Of a stretch of DNA of 64,000 nt, positions 52,419 to 61,943 are shown in pieces. The stretch covers positions 197,633 through 261,632 of the forward strand of contig CACZBF010000002.1 in assembly GCA_902779355.1 (NCBI GenBank). The letters run 5' to 3'. The notes under the pieces were generated by a model that saw only the letters and a program-made list of their open reading frames with translations, did no database searches and had not been told where the DNA came from. The number at the start of each line of letters is the position of its first letter. Within the stretch, counting starts at the first letter, position 1. The DNA comes from an uncultured Lachnospiraceae bacterium (GTDB lineage Bacteria > Bacillota > Clostridia > Lachnospirales > Lachnospiraceae). The position numbers and the translations under genes were made by a program.

Positions 52419-54719
52419 TCAAAACACGCCCTGCAGAAGCTCTTTGATCTTCATGACATCAGAAAAAAACGCTTCCTGATTCGCTGTGATATACTCCATG
52501 TCCTCGGCCTTCCCTGCGTTCTCCAACAGCTGGGCGGCCTCACCCGTCTTCCCCGCGCCGATCGTACGCAGAGAACTCTTCAACGAATGCACCTTGATCG
52601 TATAGTTTTGAAGATCTCCTGCGACGTACAGATCCTTTAACTCCTGCACCTTTTCATCCAGGGACTCGTAGAATATCTGCAGGATCATCAGAAACGCCTC
52701 CACCGTATCACAGTTCTCCACGCCGGCTTCCACATCGATCAAGTCCTGTCCCTGCAGAGCCAAAATTTCCCGGGGCAGTTCCTCCGGTTCCGGCGCTTCC
52801 TCTTCCTCTGTATCCGCCTCCGCCTTCGTTTCCTCCGACAGATGATATGTCACCTTCTCCTCCGGCAGATAGCGGATCAGGATCTCTCCCAGCTTTTCAT
52901 GGTCGATGGGCTTCGTCAGATAGTCGTCAAAACCCTCCGAGATATACTGCTCCCTTGCGCCGGAAATGGCGTTTGCCGTCAGACAGATCACCGGCGTAAA
53001 TGTGTTTGGATTGCCCACCATCGATTTCAGGCGGTGCAGGGTCTTGATCCCGTCCATGCCGGGCATCATATGATCCAGGAGGATCAGGTCATATTTCTTT
53101 TCCATGGAAAGCTCCAGACATTTCTCACCGCTTTCCGCCATATCCGATTGGATATGCGTCAGGCGGATCAGATTCCGGAACACCTCCAGATTCAGGGCAT
53201 TGTCATCCACGACCAGCACAAGTGCATCCGGCGCATAGAGTTTTTCGGTGTACTTCTTATGCCGTCTGGCACGCTCTTGAAATACCGCAGCGTAATCGCC
53301 GATGGGAGTCGGATCGACCACCTTCTGCCGAAGCTTAAACGAAAAGGTCGAGCCTTCCCCGTAAACGCTCTCCACCTCTATGGTCGAACCCATCATTTCC
53401 AGAAGGCTTCTGGTAATGTTCATGCCAAGCCCGGTTCCCTCGATATTCCGGTTTCTTTCCTGCTCAAGCCGGTCAAATTTTGAGAACAGATTCGCTAAAT
53501 CTTCCTCCTTGATCCCGATCCCGGTATCCTTTACGGACACAATGAGATTGACCGCCTGCTTCTCATCCAGCCATTCAAATCCAAGCCGAAACGTGACCGA
53601 TCCGGTCTCCGTGTATTTGACAGCGTTGGTCAGGATATTTGTGATGACCTGCTTGACACGGATCTCATCGCCGTTTAAGAACTTCGGCGTATCCTTATCA
53701 ATATCGATCACAAGCGCAATCCCTTTCATGTCCGCTCTCGGACCGATCATGATCATGAGATCATTGATCGCGGAGGAAAGGTCATAATCCACCGGGAGGA
53801 TCTCGATCTTTCCGGCTTCGATCTTTGAAAAATCCAGAATATCATTGATGAGCCCCAACAGCGTATTTCCGGCGGATTTGATATTCTCCGAATACTGAAG
53901 GATCTTGGGATCATCGCTTTCCCTGAGTACCATCTCATTCATGCCCAGAACGGCGTTCAACGGCGTACGTATCTCATGGGACATATTAGATAGAAAGGCG
54001 CTCTTGGCCTTGTTCTCCTTCATGGCACGAAGCGACATCTCCGCTTTTTTGTTTGTATCGATCAGGTCGAAGGTAAACAAAAGAATTGCCATGAAAGTGA
54101 GGGCCATATTCGTTGTATCGAAACCGGGGAAAAGCGCCTGCAAGATCGGATCGAGAATCGGAACGATCGCAAAGAAAAGCAGGAATAAGCGCAGCGTCTT
54201 TGACAGTTTTTTGTAATACTGGACGATCAGAGAAATCTGTACCGCCATGGATACAAAGGTGATGACGGAAAACAGCTGGAGAAGATCTCCGTTATGATAG
54301 ATCCCATTCTCATCATAGTAATAATACAGTCCCGTAAAATGGAAAACAACGATGAGTATGCCCCCGATCGTAAGTAAAACGTTATTGAAGCGAAAGCGTT
54401 TCAGATCCGAATCCAATCCTTCTTGCGCAAATAAGAACCGTAAGTACTGATTAAAGGCCACAAAGATCGCCATGGTCATTTCAAAGCAGATAAAAGCGTT
54501 GATCCTGCTCATCCACCAACCCACAGTGCTAAGATCCCCTTCATATATCCAGATATACCGGTCAGAAATGATAAGAAGCGACGCGGCACATTCCAGGAAA
54601 AATAGGATTCTTCTCCTCCTGTCTTTCAAGCCAAAAAGCATCGATAAGGCAATCCCTCCGCAGATATTGCCGAGGGAAAGCATGATATTCAGCTGATGAT
54701 CTGCAAATAATTCCAACAT
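52419..54719 (-). CDS. Membrane hybrid sensor histidine kinase (7TM-HisKA-HATPase-REC-HPt)
   Basis: 766 residues. Seven or so N-terminal membrane helices (to about 210) have no large extracellular domain. HisKA has SNMSHEIRTPLNA (His near 249), then HATPase with GTGLGMNITRS, a receiver with Asp in LLDHMMPGMDG (~549), and a C-terminal HPt with KVHSLKSSLRTIG (~709). From HisKA onward it is clearly paralogous to the kinase next to the ech genes. No response regulator is adjacent. It has its own consensus promoter. Confidence 0.92.
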   Translation of the reverse strand: MLELFADHQLNIMLSLGNICGGIALSMLFGLKDRRRRILFFLECAASLLIISDRYIWIYEGDLSTVGWWMSRINAFICFEMTMAIFVAFNQYLRFLFAQEGLDSDLKRFRFNNVLLTIGGILIVVFHFTGLYYYYDENGIYHNGDLLQLFSVITFVSMAVQISLIVQYYKKLSKTLRLFLLFFAIVPILDPILQALFPGFDTTNMALTFMAILLFTFDLIDTNKKAEMSLRAMKENKAKSAFLSNMSHEIRTPLNAVLGMNEMVLRESDDPKILQYSENIKSAGNTLLGLINDILDFSKIEAGKIEILPVDYDLSSAINDLMIMIGPRADMKGIALVIDIDKDTPKFLNGDEIRVKQVITNILTNAVKYTETGSVTFRLGFEWLDEKQAVNLIVSVKDTGIGIKEEDLANLFSKFDRLEQERNRNIEGTGLGMNITRSLLEMMGSTIEVESVYGEGSTFSFKLRQKVVDPTPIGDYAAVFQERARRHKKYTEKLYAPDALVLVVDDNALNLEVFRNLIRLTHIQSDMAESGEKCLELSMEKKYDLILLDHMMPGMDGIKTLHRLKSMVGNPNTFTPVICLTANAISGAREQYISEGFDDYLTKPIDHEKLGEILIRYLPEEKVTYHLSEETKAEADTEEEEAPEPEELPREILALQGQDLIDVEAGVENCDTVEAFLMILQIFYESLDEKVQELKDLYVAGDLQNYTIKVHSLKSSLRTIGAGKTGEAAQLLENAGKAEDMEYITANQEAFFSDVMKIKELLQGVF

Positions 54720-54769
54720 AACAAAAGCCCCGTAAACCGATTACAGCCGAATAAAAGACATCTATTAGG

Positions 54770-54799
54770 ATTATAAATACCGATGCAACGGAAAGTCAA
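54770..54799 (-). promoter_or_regulatory. Sigma-70 promoter for the second hybrid kinase
   Basis: TTGACT and a perfect TATAAT, 18 bp apart on the minus strand, about 50 bp before the start. The -35 and spacer length match the tRNA promoter. Confidence 0.75.
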
Positions 54800-54904
54800 C
54801 AGAAAGGGACTCCAGGATATCGTTTACATCTATGACGCCGGCGTCGGTTCCTTTTTTTGCAGGAATATTGTTTCTACTTCTTTTGAATGCAGAACTGCCA
54901 TATC

Positions 54905-56407
54905 TCAGAGATTCTTCTCTGTTCCGAACAGTTCTCTCTTCCGTTCGATCATTTCCCCGATCCGGCTGATGTATTGGTCGAGGTCCTTGACCGTATCACA
55001 GCGTTCGATTCTGCCCTCGAGCTTCGCTCGAGGGAGCCCGTCGCGGCTTTGAGCGACTTCAGAGGAACTCGTAAGAGTTCCTTCCTCTCTGCCGTCAGGA
55101 AACACTCTTTTCGACACCGTTCCTGCCCCGCAGGCGGCGATGTCTCCCACTTCCTCCATCATCAGGATGTTGTAAATGCCGGCCTTGCCCGGAGCGGCGT
55201 AACCCACATTCTCGAAGTTGCCGGCCATATTCTTCTGGCGGTAGAGGTAGTATGGCGTCCGCCCGATCTCGCGGCAAACCGATTCCGCGATCTCCATCTG
55301 CTCTGACGTGTTTTCCATCTGATACTGCCGGTAACTGTCCATCTCAATCTTCAGGCGCGAGGCGCGTTTGATCGCAAGGGAATGCACCGTGACATCGTCC
55401 GGTGAAAGCGCGCGAATCCGCTCCATTGTATGTGAGACGTCCTCCGTGTTTTCTCCGGGGAGCCCGAGGATGAGATCCATGTTGATGTTGGAAAAGCCCA
55501 TCCGGCGCGCAAGCGCATAAGCCTCTTCCGTCTGCGCAACGGTATGATTGCGGCCGATCAGGTCAAGCGTCTTCTGAGAAAACGTCTGCGGATTCACGGA
55601 GATCCGATCCACCCCGTATGCCCGCAAAACCGCAAGCTTTTCTTCCGTGATGCTGTCCGGACGCCCGGCCTCCACGGTAAATTCCCGGCAGGACGATAAA
55701 TCAAATGTCGATTTTATTTTTGAGATAACCTGTTCTAATTCCACAGGTTCCAGAGCTGTCGGTGTGCCGCCGCCGAGATAGACCGTGTAAAGTTTTCGAC
55801 CGGCAAAAAGCGCCGCCGTTTCGGTCAATTCCCGGAAAAGCGCCGAGAGATACGGTGCAATTTGATCATGGCACTTTTTGACAGGATATGAGGCGAACGA
55901 ACAATAAAGGCAGGTGGTCGGGCAAAAAGGTATCCCGACATAAAGGCTGTAACCCGCGGTATAATCGGCTTCCTGCAAAATACTGCGTTCCCGCTCCGCA
56001 ATCTCGATCGCGAGACGCGCCTTTTTCTCGGAGCAGAAGTAGGTTTGGCGCATGTGGTCTGAGATCTCGGCATGCGTTCTCCCCTCAGCCAGCATCATCA
56101 TAGGGATACGCACCGGCCGGATCCCGGTCAGCGACCCCCATGGCAGTTCCCGCCCGGTCTCCGCCACCAGTCTCTGATACAATCCCTGCTTCAGCGCGTC
56201 CTTGGTCTGCTTCCGATCCGGAAGGCCTTGCGGGATCACCACATCCATCGTACGGGACACCTCGGCAGCGCTTTCCGTCTGCCGCTGCCGCACAGGAGCT
56301 TCCTTTCCCGGCGGTAAAACAATGACATCCTCCGCCGGATAAAACGCCTTCACCAGCGAGTGGATGTCATAAGTAAAATCATCTTGATCTGTTCTGACAA
56401 TGATCAT
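54905..56407 (-). CDS. hemZ: Coproporphyrinogen dehydrogenase-like radical SAM protein HemZ
   Basis: About 500 residues. The radical SAM motif is CPTTCLYC (Cys162, 166, 169), followed by VYLGGGTPTALEP and GLPGENTEDVSHTM. The N-terminal ~150 residues are the HemZ-specific extension. Near residues 440-465 the protein carries a 26-residue insertion encoded by a palindromic DNA element; removing it restores the usual VFPDGRIERC run. The frame remains open, so the protein is probably made. The start ATG lies 60 codons inside a longer open frame. It is in an operon with the MBL hydrolase and relA. Confidence 0.93.
   Translation of the reverse strand: MIIVRTDQDDFTYDIHSLVKAFYPAEDVIVLPPGKEAPVRQRQTESAAEVSRTMDVVIPQGLPDRKQTKDALKQGLYQRLVAETGRELPWGSLTGIRPVRIPMMMLAEGRTHAEISDHMRQTYFCSEKKARLAIEIAERERSILQEADYTAGYSLYVGIPFCPTTCLYCSFASYPVKKCHDQIAPYLSALFRELTETAALFAGRKLYTVYLGGGTPTALEPVELEQVISKIKSTFDLSSCREFTVEAGRPDSITEEKLAVLRAYGVDRISVNPQTFSQKTLDLIGRNHTVAQTEEAYALARRMGFSNINMDLILGLPGENTEDVSHTMERIRALSPDDVTVHSLAIKRASRLKIEMDSYRQYQMENTSEQMEIAESVCREIGRTPYYLYRQKNMAGNFENVGYAAPGKAGIYNILMMEEVGDIAACGAGTVSKRVFPDGREEGTLTSSSEVAQSRDGLPRAKLEGRIERCDTVKDLDQYISRIGEMIERKRELFGTEKNL
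55010..55093. repeat. 78-bp palindromic element inserted in-frame in hemZ
   Basis: The 6-bp sequence TCTGCC occurs at both ends (55010-55015 and 55088-55093), spaced exactly 78 bp. Between are three stem-loops: a 9-bp stem at 55014-55034 (CCCTCGAGC-TTC-GCTCGAGGG), GTCGC/GCGAC around 55040-55056, and a 7-bp stem at 55064-55081 (GGAACTC-GTAA-GAGTTCC). The length is a multiple of three. It looks like a short mobile palindromic element with a duplicated end. Confidence 0.75.
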
Positions 56408-56420
56408 GGTCCGTTCACTT

Positions 56421-57044
56421 TCAGAGAAACATATTTCCGGTTCTTTCGGCGCCGATCGTCGTGCTCTCCATATGGCCCGGATACACGATCGTCTCGTCCG
56501 GCAGCGTAAGCAGTTTTTCCCGGATACTGCCGACCAGAACGCCCATACTGCCGCCCGGAAAGTCTGTCCGCCCGACAGAGCCGGCAAACAGCGTGTCTCC
56601 GGAAAAGAGCACGTTCTCCGAAGCCAGATAATAGCAGACGCCGCCTCTCGTATGTCCGGGCGTCAGCAGCACCTGAAAGGTATAGCCCGCCAGATTCAGA
56701 AGCTCTCCGTCTCTCACATAATCCGTCGCATGAAATGTCATGGTCCTTCCCATCATCCCGCTGACATTCATCTCCGGATCCTCCAGGGTCTCCCGCTCCA
56801 GCTCATGCGCAAAGACCTTCAGCCCGTACTCCGCGGAAAGTGCGTCTACCGCCATCACATGGTCAAAATGCCCGTGCGTCAAAAGGATCGCCTGGGGCTC
56901 ATAACCGTTTTCTTTGATCAGACGGTCGATCCGCTTTGCTTCATCACCGGGATCAATGATCACCGCTTCCTTTGACATCTGATTTGCTGCCACATAGCAG
57001 TTGGTACCGACCATTCCGACAGTCAGATGTTTGACTTCCAGCAT
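56421..57044 (-). CDS. Metallo-beta-lactamase-fold hydrolase (glyoxalase II-like)
   Basis: 207 residues. The metal motif is THGHFDHV, followed by GHTRGGVCYYL and FSGDTLFAGSVGR. It matches the YcbL/GloB-like group often found beside relA and hemZ in Clostridia. Substrate not known. It starts 15 bp after the relA stop. Confidence 0.93.
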   Translation of the reverse strand: MLEVKHLTVGMVGTNCYVAANQMSKEAVIIDPGDEAKRIDRLIKENGYEPQAILLTHGHFDHVMAVDALSAEYGLKVFAHELERETLEDPEMNVSGMMGRTMTFHATDYVRDGELLNLAGYTFQVLLTPGHTRGGVCYYLASENVLFSGDTLFAGSVGRTDFPGGSMGVLVGSIREKLLTLPDETIVYPGHMESTTIGAERTGNMFL

Positions 57045-57059
57045 AAATCTCCTCTCCGC

Positions 57060-59381
57060 TTACCCGCTTGTCCGTTCGATATCTATGACACTTTCAATCT
57101 GGCGGATCTTCGCGACCAACGCCGCCAGCTGGTCTTTGTTCTTTACAGTGAAGGAAACGGCGATCGTGGCTGTCCCCTGCTTGTTGACCGAGGAATTGAT
57201 CCCGTGGATACTAATCTCCTGGCTTGTGAAAACCTTACTGATGTCCACAAGGAGGCCTGTCCTGTCATGGCAGAAGATCCTGATCTCCGCCAGATACTCG
57301 CCGCTCACCGCCGACGCATCATGCTGCCACTCGGCCTCGATAAGGCGTCCCTTCTCGTCATCCGTCAGATGGATGATGTTGACACAATCCGTACGATGGA
57401 TGGAAACACCACGGCCTCTCGTCACAAAACCGACGATCTCATCCCCCGGCACAGGGCTGCAGCATTTCGAAAAATGCACCGCCACATCGTAAAGCCCGCG
57501 CACAATGATCCCGCTCTTGCTGTGCAAGACCTCCCGTTTCTGCTGTCCCTCGTTGAGCTCCTCGATCAGTTCGGCGTCGGTCACATGGATCGGATGGTCC
57601 TTTTCGTACTCCTCCACCATCTTATTGACGATCTGGCCTTCCTTTAAGCCGCCGCGTCCGACGGATGCGAGCAGCGCTTCCCAGTCATGATAGCCGTATT
57701 TCCGTACGACCTTCTGCTGGTATTCCGGTTTGCCGAGGATCGCTGTATCAATAGACTTCGCCTTGCAATAAGCGAGGATCATTTCCTTGCCTTTGGCGAT
57801 ATTCTCTTCTTTCAGTTCGCTGCGGAACCACTGGTTGATCTTGTTTTTCGCCTGCGTGCTCTTCACGACCGAAAGCCAGTCGCGGCTCGGTCCCTTGGAG
57901 TTCTGGGAGGTGAGGATCTCGATCCGGTCGCCGTTCTGGATCTCATAGTCGATCGTCACGAGTTTGCCGTTTACCTTGGCACCTACCATCTTGTTGCCGA
58001 CTGCGGAGTGGATGCTGTAGGCAAAGTCCACCGGCGTCGATCCGGCGGGCAGGTTTTTCACGTCTCCGGTAGGCGTAAAGCAGAAAACCGTATCCGAAAA
58101 CAGGTTCAGGTCGCTCTTTAAAAGGCTCATGAACTCGCGGTTGTCCGCCATGTCCTGCTGCCACTCCAGGATCTGCCGCAGCCAGGAAAGCTTTGCCTCT
58201 TCCTGTCCCGCAGTGTCCTTGCCGTCCGACCCTTCCTTGTATTTCCAATGCGCTGCGATACCGTATTCCGCAGTACGGTGCATCTCCGCCGTACGGATCT
58301 GGATCTCAAACGGACGCCCGTCATGCCCGATCAGCGTCGTATGCAGCGACTGATACATATTCGGCTTCGGCATCGCGATATAATCTTTGAACCGCCCCGG
58401 CACGGGCTTATACATCTCATGGATGATCCCGAGCGCCGCATAACAGTCTTTGACCGAATTCACAATAATGCGGATCGCAAAAAGATCGTAGATCTGGTCG
58501 ATCGTCTTACCCTGATTGACCATCTTTTTATACACACTGAAGAAATGCTTGGCGCGGCCGTAAACCTCCGCCTCGATGTGCGCTTCCTCGATCGCCTCCC
58601 GCACTTCCTTCGCGAGATTCCCGATATATTCCTCTCTCGCATCTTTCCGAAGGACAACCTTTTCCACCAGGTCGTAGTAGGCTTCCGGCTCCAGATACTT
58701 CAGCGCCAGATCGTCGAGCTCAATCTTGATCTTGCTGATACCAAGCCGCTGCGCGATCGGCGCGTAAATCTCCTGTGTCTCCCGCGCGATCCGAACCTGT
58801 GACTCCCGCGGCTGGTATTTTAATGTCCGCATGTTGTGCAGGCGGTCCGCCAGCTTGATGATGATGACGCGGATGTCCTTTGCCATCGCAAGGAACATCT
58901 TCCGCAGATTCTCAGCCTGGAGCTCCAAACGCTCCTGACGTTTGTCCGTGATATCCGTATGAAGCTGCAGATTTTGCAGCTTTGTCATGCCGTCCACGAG
59001 CAGCGCCACTTCCGGGCCGAAATTTTGTTCCACGTCCGCGATGGTCAAGACGGTATCTTCTGCCACATCGTGCAAAAGCCCCGCCACAATGGTCTCTTTG
59101 TCCATTTCCAGCTCTGCCAGAATGATGGCGACACTCAGCGGGTGAATGATATACGCCTCGCCGGACTTACGCATCTGTCCCTGATGCGCCTTTTCGGCCA
59201 CGGAATATGCTTTTTCAATCATGGAAATATCGTCCGACGGGTGATAGCGCCGGACATTCTCGATCAGATGTCCGTACAGGTCGGCCGGGTCGGTGAAGTC
59301 GCTCTGCTTCGGCAAGGTGGCGGATTTTGACATGACGCGGCTTTCCAGCTCTTCCAGTTTTTCCGTTGAAAAATCTGACAA
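57060..59381 (-). CDS. Bifunctional (p)ppGpp synthetase/hydrolase RelA/SpoT
   Basis: About 773 residues with HD hydrolase (HDVAEDT, DRLHNMRTLKY), synthetase (GRFKDYIAMPKPNMYQSLHT), TGS and C-terminal ACT domains. The RFKD motif is that of bifunctional enzymes, rather than the EFDD of synthetase-only RelA. The start is set at a TTG because GGAGG lies eight bases before it; an ATG 45 bases upstream lacks such a site. First gene of the relA-MBL-hemZ run. Confidence 0.95.
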   Translation of the reverse strand: MSDFSTEKLEELESRVMSKSATLPKQSDFTDPADLYGHLIENVRRYHPSDDISMIEKAYSVAEKAHQGQMRKSGEAYIIHPLSVAIILAELEMDKETIVAGLLHDVAEDTVLTIADVEQNFGPEVALLVDGMTKLQNLQLHTDITDKRQERLELQAENLRKMFLAMAKDIRVIIIKLADRLHNMRTLKYQPRESQVRIARETQEIYAPIAQRLGISKIKIELDDLALKYLEPEAYYDLVEKVVLRKDAREEYIGNLAKEVREAIEEAHIEAEVYGRAKHFFSVYKKMVNQGKTIDQIYDLFAIRIIVNSVKDCYAALGIIHEMYKPVPGRFKDYIAMPKPNMYQSLHTTLIGHDGRPFEIQIRTAEMHRTAEYGIAAHWKYKEGSDGKDTAGQEEAKLSWLRQILEWQQDMADNREFMSLLKSDLNLFSDTVFCFTPTGDVKNLPAGSTPVDFAYSIHSAVGNKMVGAKVNGKLVTIDYEIQNGDRIEILTSQNSKGPSRDWLSVVKSTQAKNKINQWFRSELKEENIAKGKEMILAYCKAKSIDTAILGKPEYQQKVVRKYGYHDWEALLASVGRGGLKEGQIVNKMVEEYEKDHPIHVTDAELIEELNEGQQKREVLHSKSGIIVRGLYDVAVHFSKCCSPVPGDEIVGFVTRGRGVSIHRTDCVNIIHLTDDEKGRLIEAEWQHDASAVSGEYLAEIRIFCHDRTGLLVDISKVFTSQEISIHGINSSVNKQGTATIAVSFTVKNKDQLAALVAKIRQIESVIDIERTSG

Positions 59382-59480
59382 AATCCTCACCTCCTCTGCA
59401 TGAAATGATATGAAGCCTAAAAACATATTATACTCAATTACGAAAACGATTTCAAGATTTTGCCCTGGCGATCTGCCTTT

Positions 59481-61382
59481 TCAACGGGCTTTTGAGAGAT
59501 CCACCCACACCACCGGCCGGATCGCGCCGTTGGGGCGGTTTACCTCTTTTTTTTCCAAGATGATCTCTCCATCGCTTGTGACATACGGGGCGTAGACAGA
59601 CTTCTCTTCCCCCTTGAGCCACCACCACGAGGATCGATACCCTTTCATGTCCCAATGCCCGTCCTTGCTAAAGGTGTTTGCATTTGTCCCCCGCACCATC
59701 GCGACATCCGTAATGGAAACCTCCCTTTCTGTATCCGTCGGCAACATCTGCGCGGCCTCCTCCGGTGTCAGAAGTGTCAGCACGTCACCATCCTTTTTGC
59801 AGACAACCTCCATCTCATAGTTACTGAAGATTTCGGCAAACTCTCCGGAGTTGATGAGAGAACGGATGTCTGCATCCTCCCAAGTGACTTCCTTATGTTT
59901 TTTATGATAGGCGCTTCCGGAAATCCCTTGCTCACACAAGAGACAGACCCGGTCTCCGTCTTTTTTAGCGACAATCCAAGACAACCTCTCTCTCCCCGGT
60001 TTGATCAAATCCGTATCGAAATATCCGAAGCAGACCCGGTCTCCGACCTCGGCCGTCCGTATGGTCTCCATCTCCTCCCCGTATTCATAACGGATCCTGA
60101 AAAACCATACGAATGTGGAGATCAGAGCAAAAACGCATACTCCCAATACGGCAATCCCAGCGCCTGTACGGATCATCTTCCTTGTCTTTTCCCGCTTCTC
60201 CTCCGCACGCCTGCCTTCCAGTGTATCGCGGACGATCCGTTTCTTTGTCAAAACGCCGGTGATCTTTTTCACGAGAAGCCTTATCAACGGTGACAGAACG
60301 GCAGCACAGGCAATGCTGGAGGCGATGACGCAGGCAAACCGCAGCATCGCGTTCATCCTGACTTCGCCGAAAACCTGGTTCACAAAATAACCGTGCACCA
60401 AAAACAGTTCCATGGCGATGCCCCCGATATACGAAAGCGCTCTGTTCCCAAGCGTAATCTTCATATTCAGGAGCACAACCAGCAGCACGAAAAAGGTTGC
60501 AGCAGCCGACTGGGAGATCAGTGTGATCGTCTCGTCTCGTTTCGCATGTATGGTCATCGTGTGATAATAACCATAACGAGATACGGTGATGACAGACAGG
60601 ATAAATAAAACCACAAAAAGCGACGCGACGATCAAAAGTTTCAACGGATAACGCCTGTTGAAAAAAGCGATCAGGCGTTCCCGAAATCGGGCGAAAAGCA
60701 ACCCGAACGGAAATGCAATCGTGGAATTGTACCACCATTCCCCTTTGAACCAGCTGGATTTCACCCCATTTACATCATGCCCCCTGAGCGAAGCAAAAAC
60801 GATCAAAAAAACCGTAAAAATGCAAAGCAGCACAAGTGCCAGATCCCTGTTCCGAAACAAAGAAAACAGCACAAAAAACACAATATAAAGAACGACAATT
60901 TCGATAATAAACCACCCGTTGCTGTTCACCAGCGTAAGCCCAAAAATATCGGACAATGCGTCCTTCCATGTATAGCTGATCCCGTATCCGGCCGCAAGAA
61001 GAACGACTCCCAGTGCGTTAATGATCCAGAAAGGAACCAGCACAGCCACCAGCCGCCTTTGCAGAAAGGTGCTCAAATATCCGGGCTTATTTTGAAGGCT
61101 GGTCAAAAGTCCGTATCCGGAAAAGAAAAAGAAGATGGCAGTAAAAAGGAAGCCGCAAAAGTTGAGGATGGTGATCGGCATTTGCGGGAGAAAGGCATAG
61201 TTTGTCACAGATTGCGTCAAATGATGCAAAAGAATCCCTAGGCAGGCAGAAGCCTGTATCAGCTTCGCCTGCTTTAAAGACAGAAACTCCCCGGATATTT
61301 CATGTTTCCCGGCGCGCTTCGCTCCAAAAAAAGTCAGAATCAAAAGCAGCGCCGGATAGAGAAGCAATAGGTTTTTTTCCAT
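59481..61382 (-). CDS. Acyltransferase-3 membrane protein fused to a DUF6273 domain
   Basis: 633 residues. The first ~370 form an acyltransferase-3/OafB-like domain with ten membrane helices (starting LIQASACLGILLHHL, with the conserved His). After a further membrane helix (~410-430) an extracytoplasmic C-terminal domain of ~190 residues follows with SWIVAKKDGDRVCLLCEQGI, TWEDADIRSLIN and RPVVWVDLSKA, the DUF6273 pattern. It probably acylates a surface glycan. The fusion suggests the DUF6273 part binds or positions the substrate. Confidence 0.85.
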   Translation of the reverse strand: MEKNLLLLYPALLLILTFFGAKRAGKHEISGEFLSLKQAKLIQASACLGILLHHLTQSVTNYAFLPQMPITILNFCGFLFTAIFFFFSGYGLLTSLQNKPGYLSTFLQRRLVAVLVPFWIINALGVVLLAAGYGISYTWKDALSDIFGLTLVNSNGWFIIEIVVLYIVFFVLFSLFRNRDLALVLLCIFTVFLIVFASLRGHDVNGVKSSWFKGEWWYNSTIAFPFGLLFARFRERLIAFFNRRYPLKLLIVASLFVVLFILSVITVSRYGYYHTMTIHAKRDETITLISQSAAATFFVLLVVLLNMKITLGNRALSYIGGIAMELFLVHGYFVNQVFGEVRMNAMLRFACVIASSIACAAVLSPLIRLLVKKITGVLTKKRIVRDTLEGRRAEEKREKTRKMIRTGAGIAVLGVCVFALISTFVWFFRIRYEYGEEMETIRTAEVGDRVCFGYFDTDLIKPGRERLSWIVAKKDGDRVCLLCEQGISGSAYHKKHKEVTWEDADIRSLINSGEFAEIFSNYEMEVVCKKDGDVLTLLTPEEAAQMLPTDTEREVSITDVAMVRGTNANTFSKDGHWDMKGYRSSWWWLKGEEKSVYAPYVTSDGEIILEKKEVNRPNGAIRPVVWVDLSKAR

Positions 61383-61388
61383 ACGATG

Positions 61389-61937
61389 TTACTCCGTTTT
61401 TTCCGGCCGCACGATCCAAAAATGGTCCAGTTTCCGTTCTCTGTCGCGGTAATCCGGCAGAGCGGATGCCAACACCTTGTAAAAAGCCTTGCTGTGGTTG
61501 GCTTCCACGAGATGCGACAACTCATGCGCGATCACATATTCCTGGCAATCTTTTGGCAGGAGTTTCAACAGTTTATTCAGCGTCACCTCTGCCTTTTTCC
61601 TGGTGCAGCTCCCCCAGCGGCTCTTCATCACGCGAAATGTGAGCTTCGGAAAAGGGATCCGGTAGGAAGAAAACAGCGGATAGATCTGTTCCGTAAGATA
61701 CGTCAGGTATTCCGCGTCTCCCTCGTGAAACTTCAGCGTCGCAGGGTCGAGCGGGATCCGCCGCAGGGTCTCTTGCCGTTTCTTTAAGATCCAGTCCGCC
61801 TTGCTCTGTACAAAGCGCTCCGCGTCTCTCATCGTACCGGAAAACGGCACCGTAACGATCACGGTGCCGTCTCCATCAATCCTGATACTGTAACGTTTCA
61901 CCTTCTTGCGGTGAAAGGTAATGTCAAAATCGTCCAT
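61389..61937 (-). CDS. YgjP/DUF45-family metallopeptidase-like protein
   Basis: 182 residues. The motif VIAHELSHLVEANHS (HExxH plus downstream His) and the conserved SRWGSCTRKKAEVTLN identify the YgjP (WLM/SprT-related) family. Probably a cytoplasmic zinc peptidase. It lies 6 bp from the acyltransferase gene and 6 bp from the SufB-like gene. Confidence 0.92.
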   Translation of the reverse strand: MDDFDITFHRKKVKRYSIRIDGDGTVIVTVPFSGTMRDAERFVQSKADWILKKRQETLRRIPLDPATLKFHEGDAEYLTYLTEQIYPLFSSYRIPFPKLTFRVMKSRWGSCTRKKAEVTLNKLLKLLPKDCQEYVIAHELSHLVEANHSKAFYKVLASALPDYRDRERKLDHFWIVRPEKTE

Positions 61938-61943
61938 ACCCGG

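Noticed and set aside
54830-54870. Terminator at the GACGCCGGCGTC palindrome followed by T residues
   Set aside because: The T-run is on the plus strand, but no plus-strand gene lies upstream; for minus-strand hemZ the T-run is on the wrong side.
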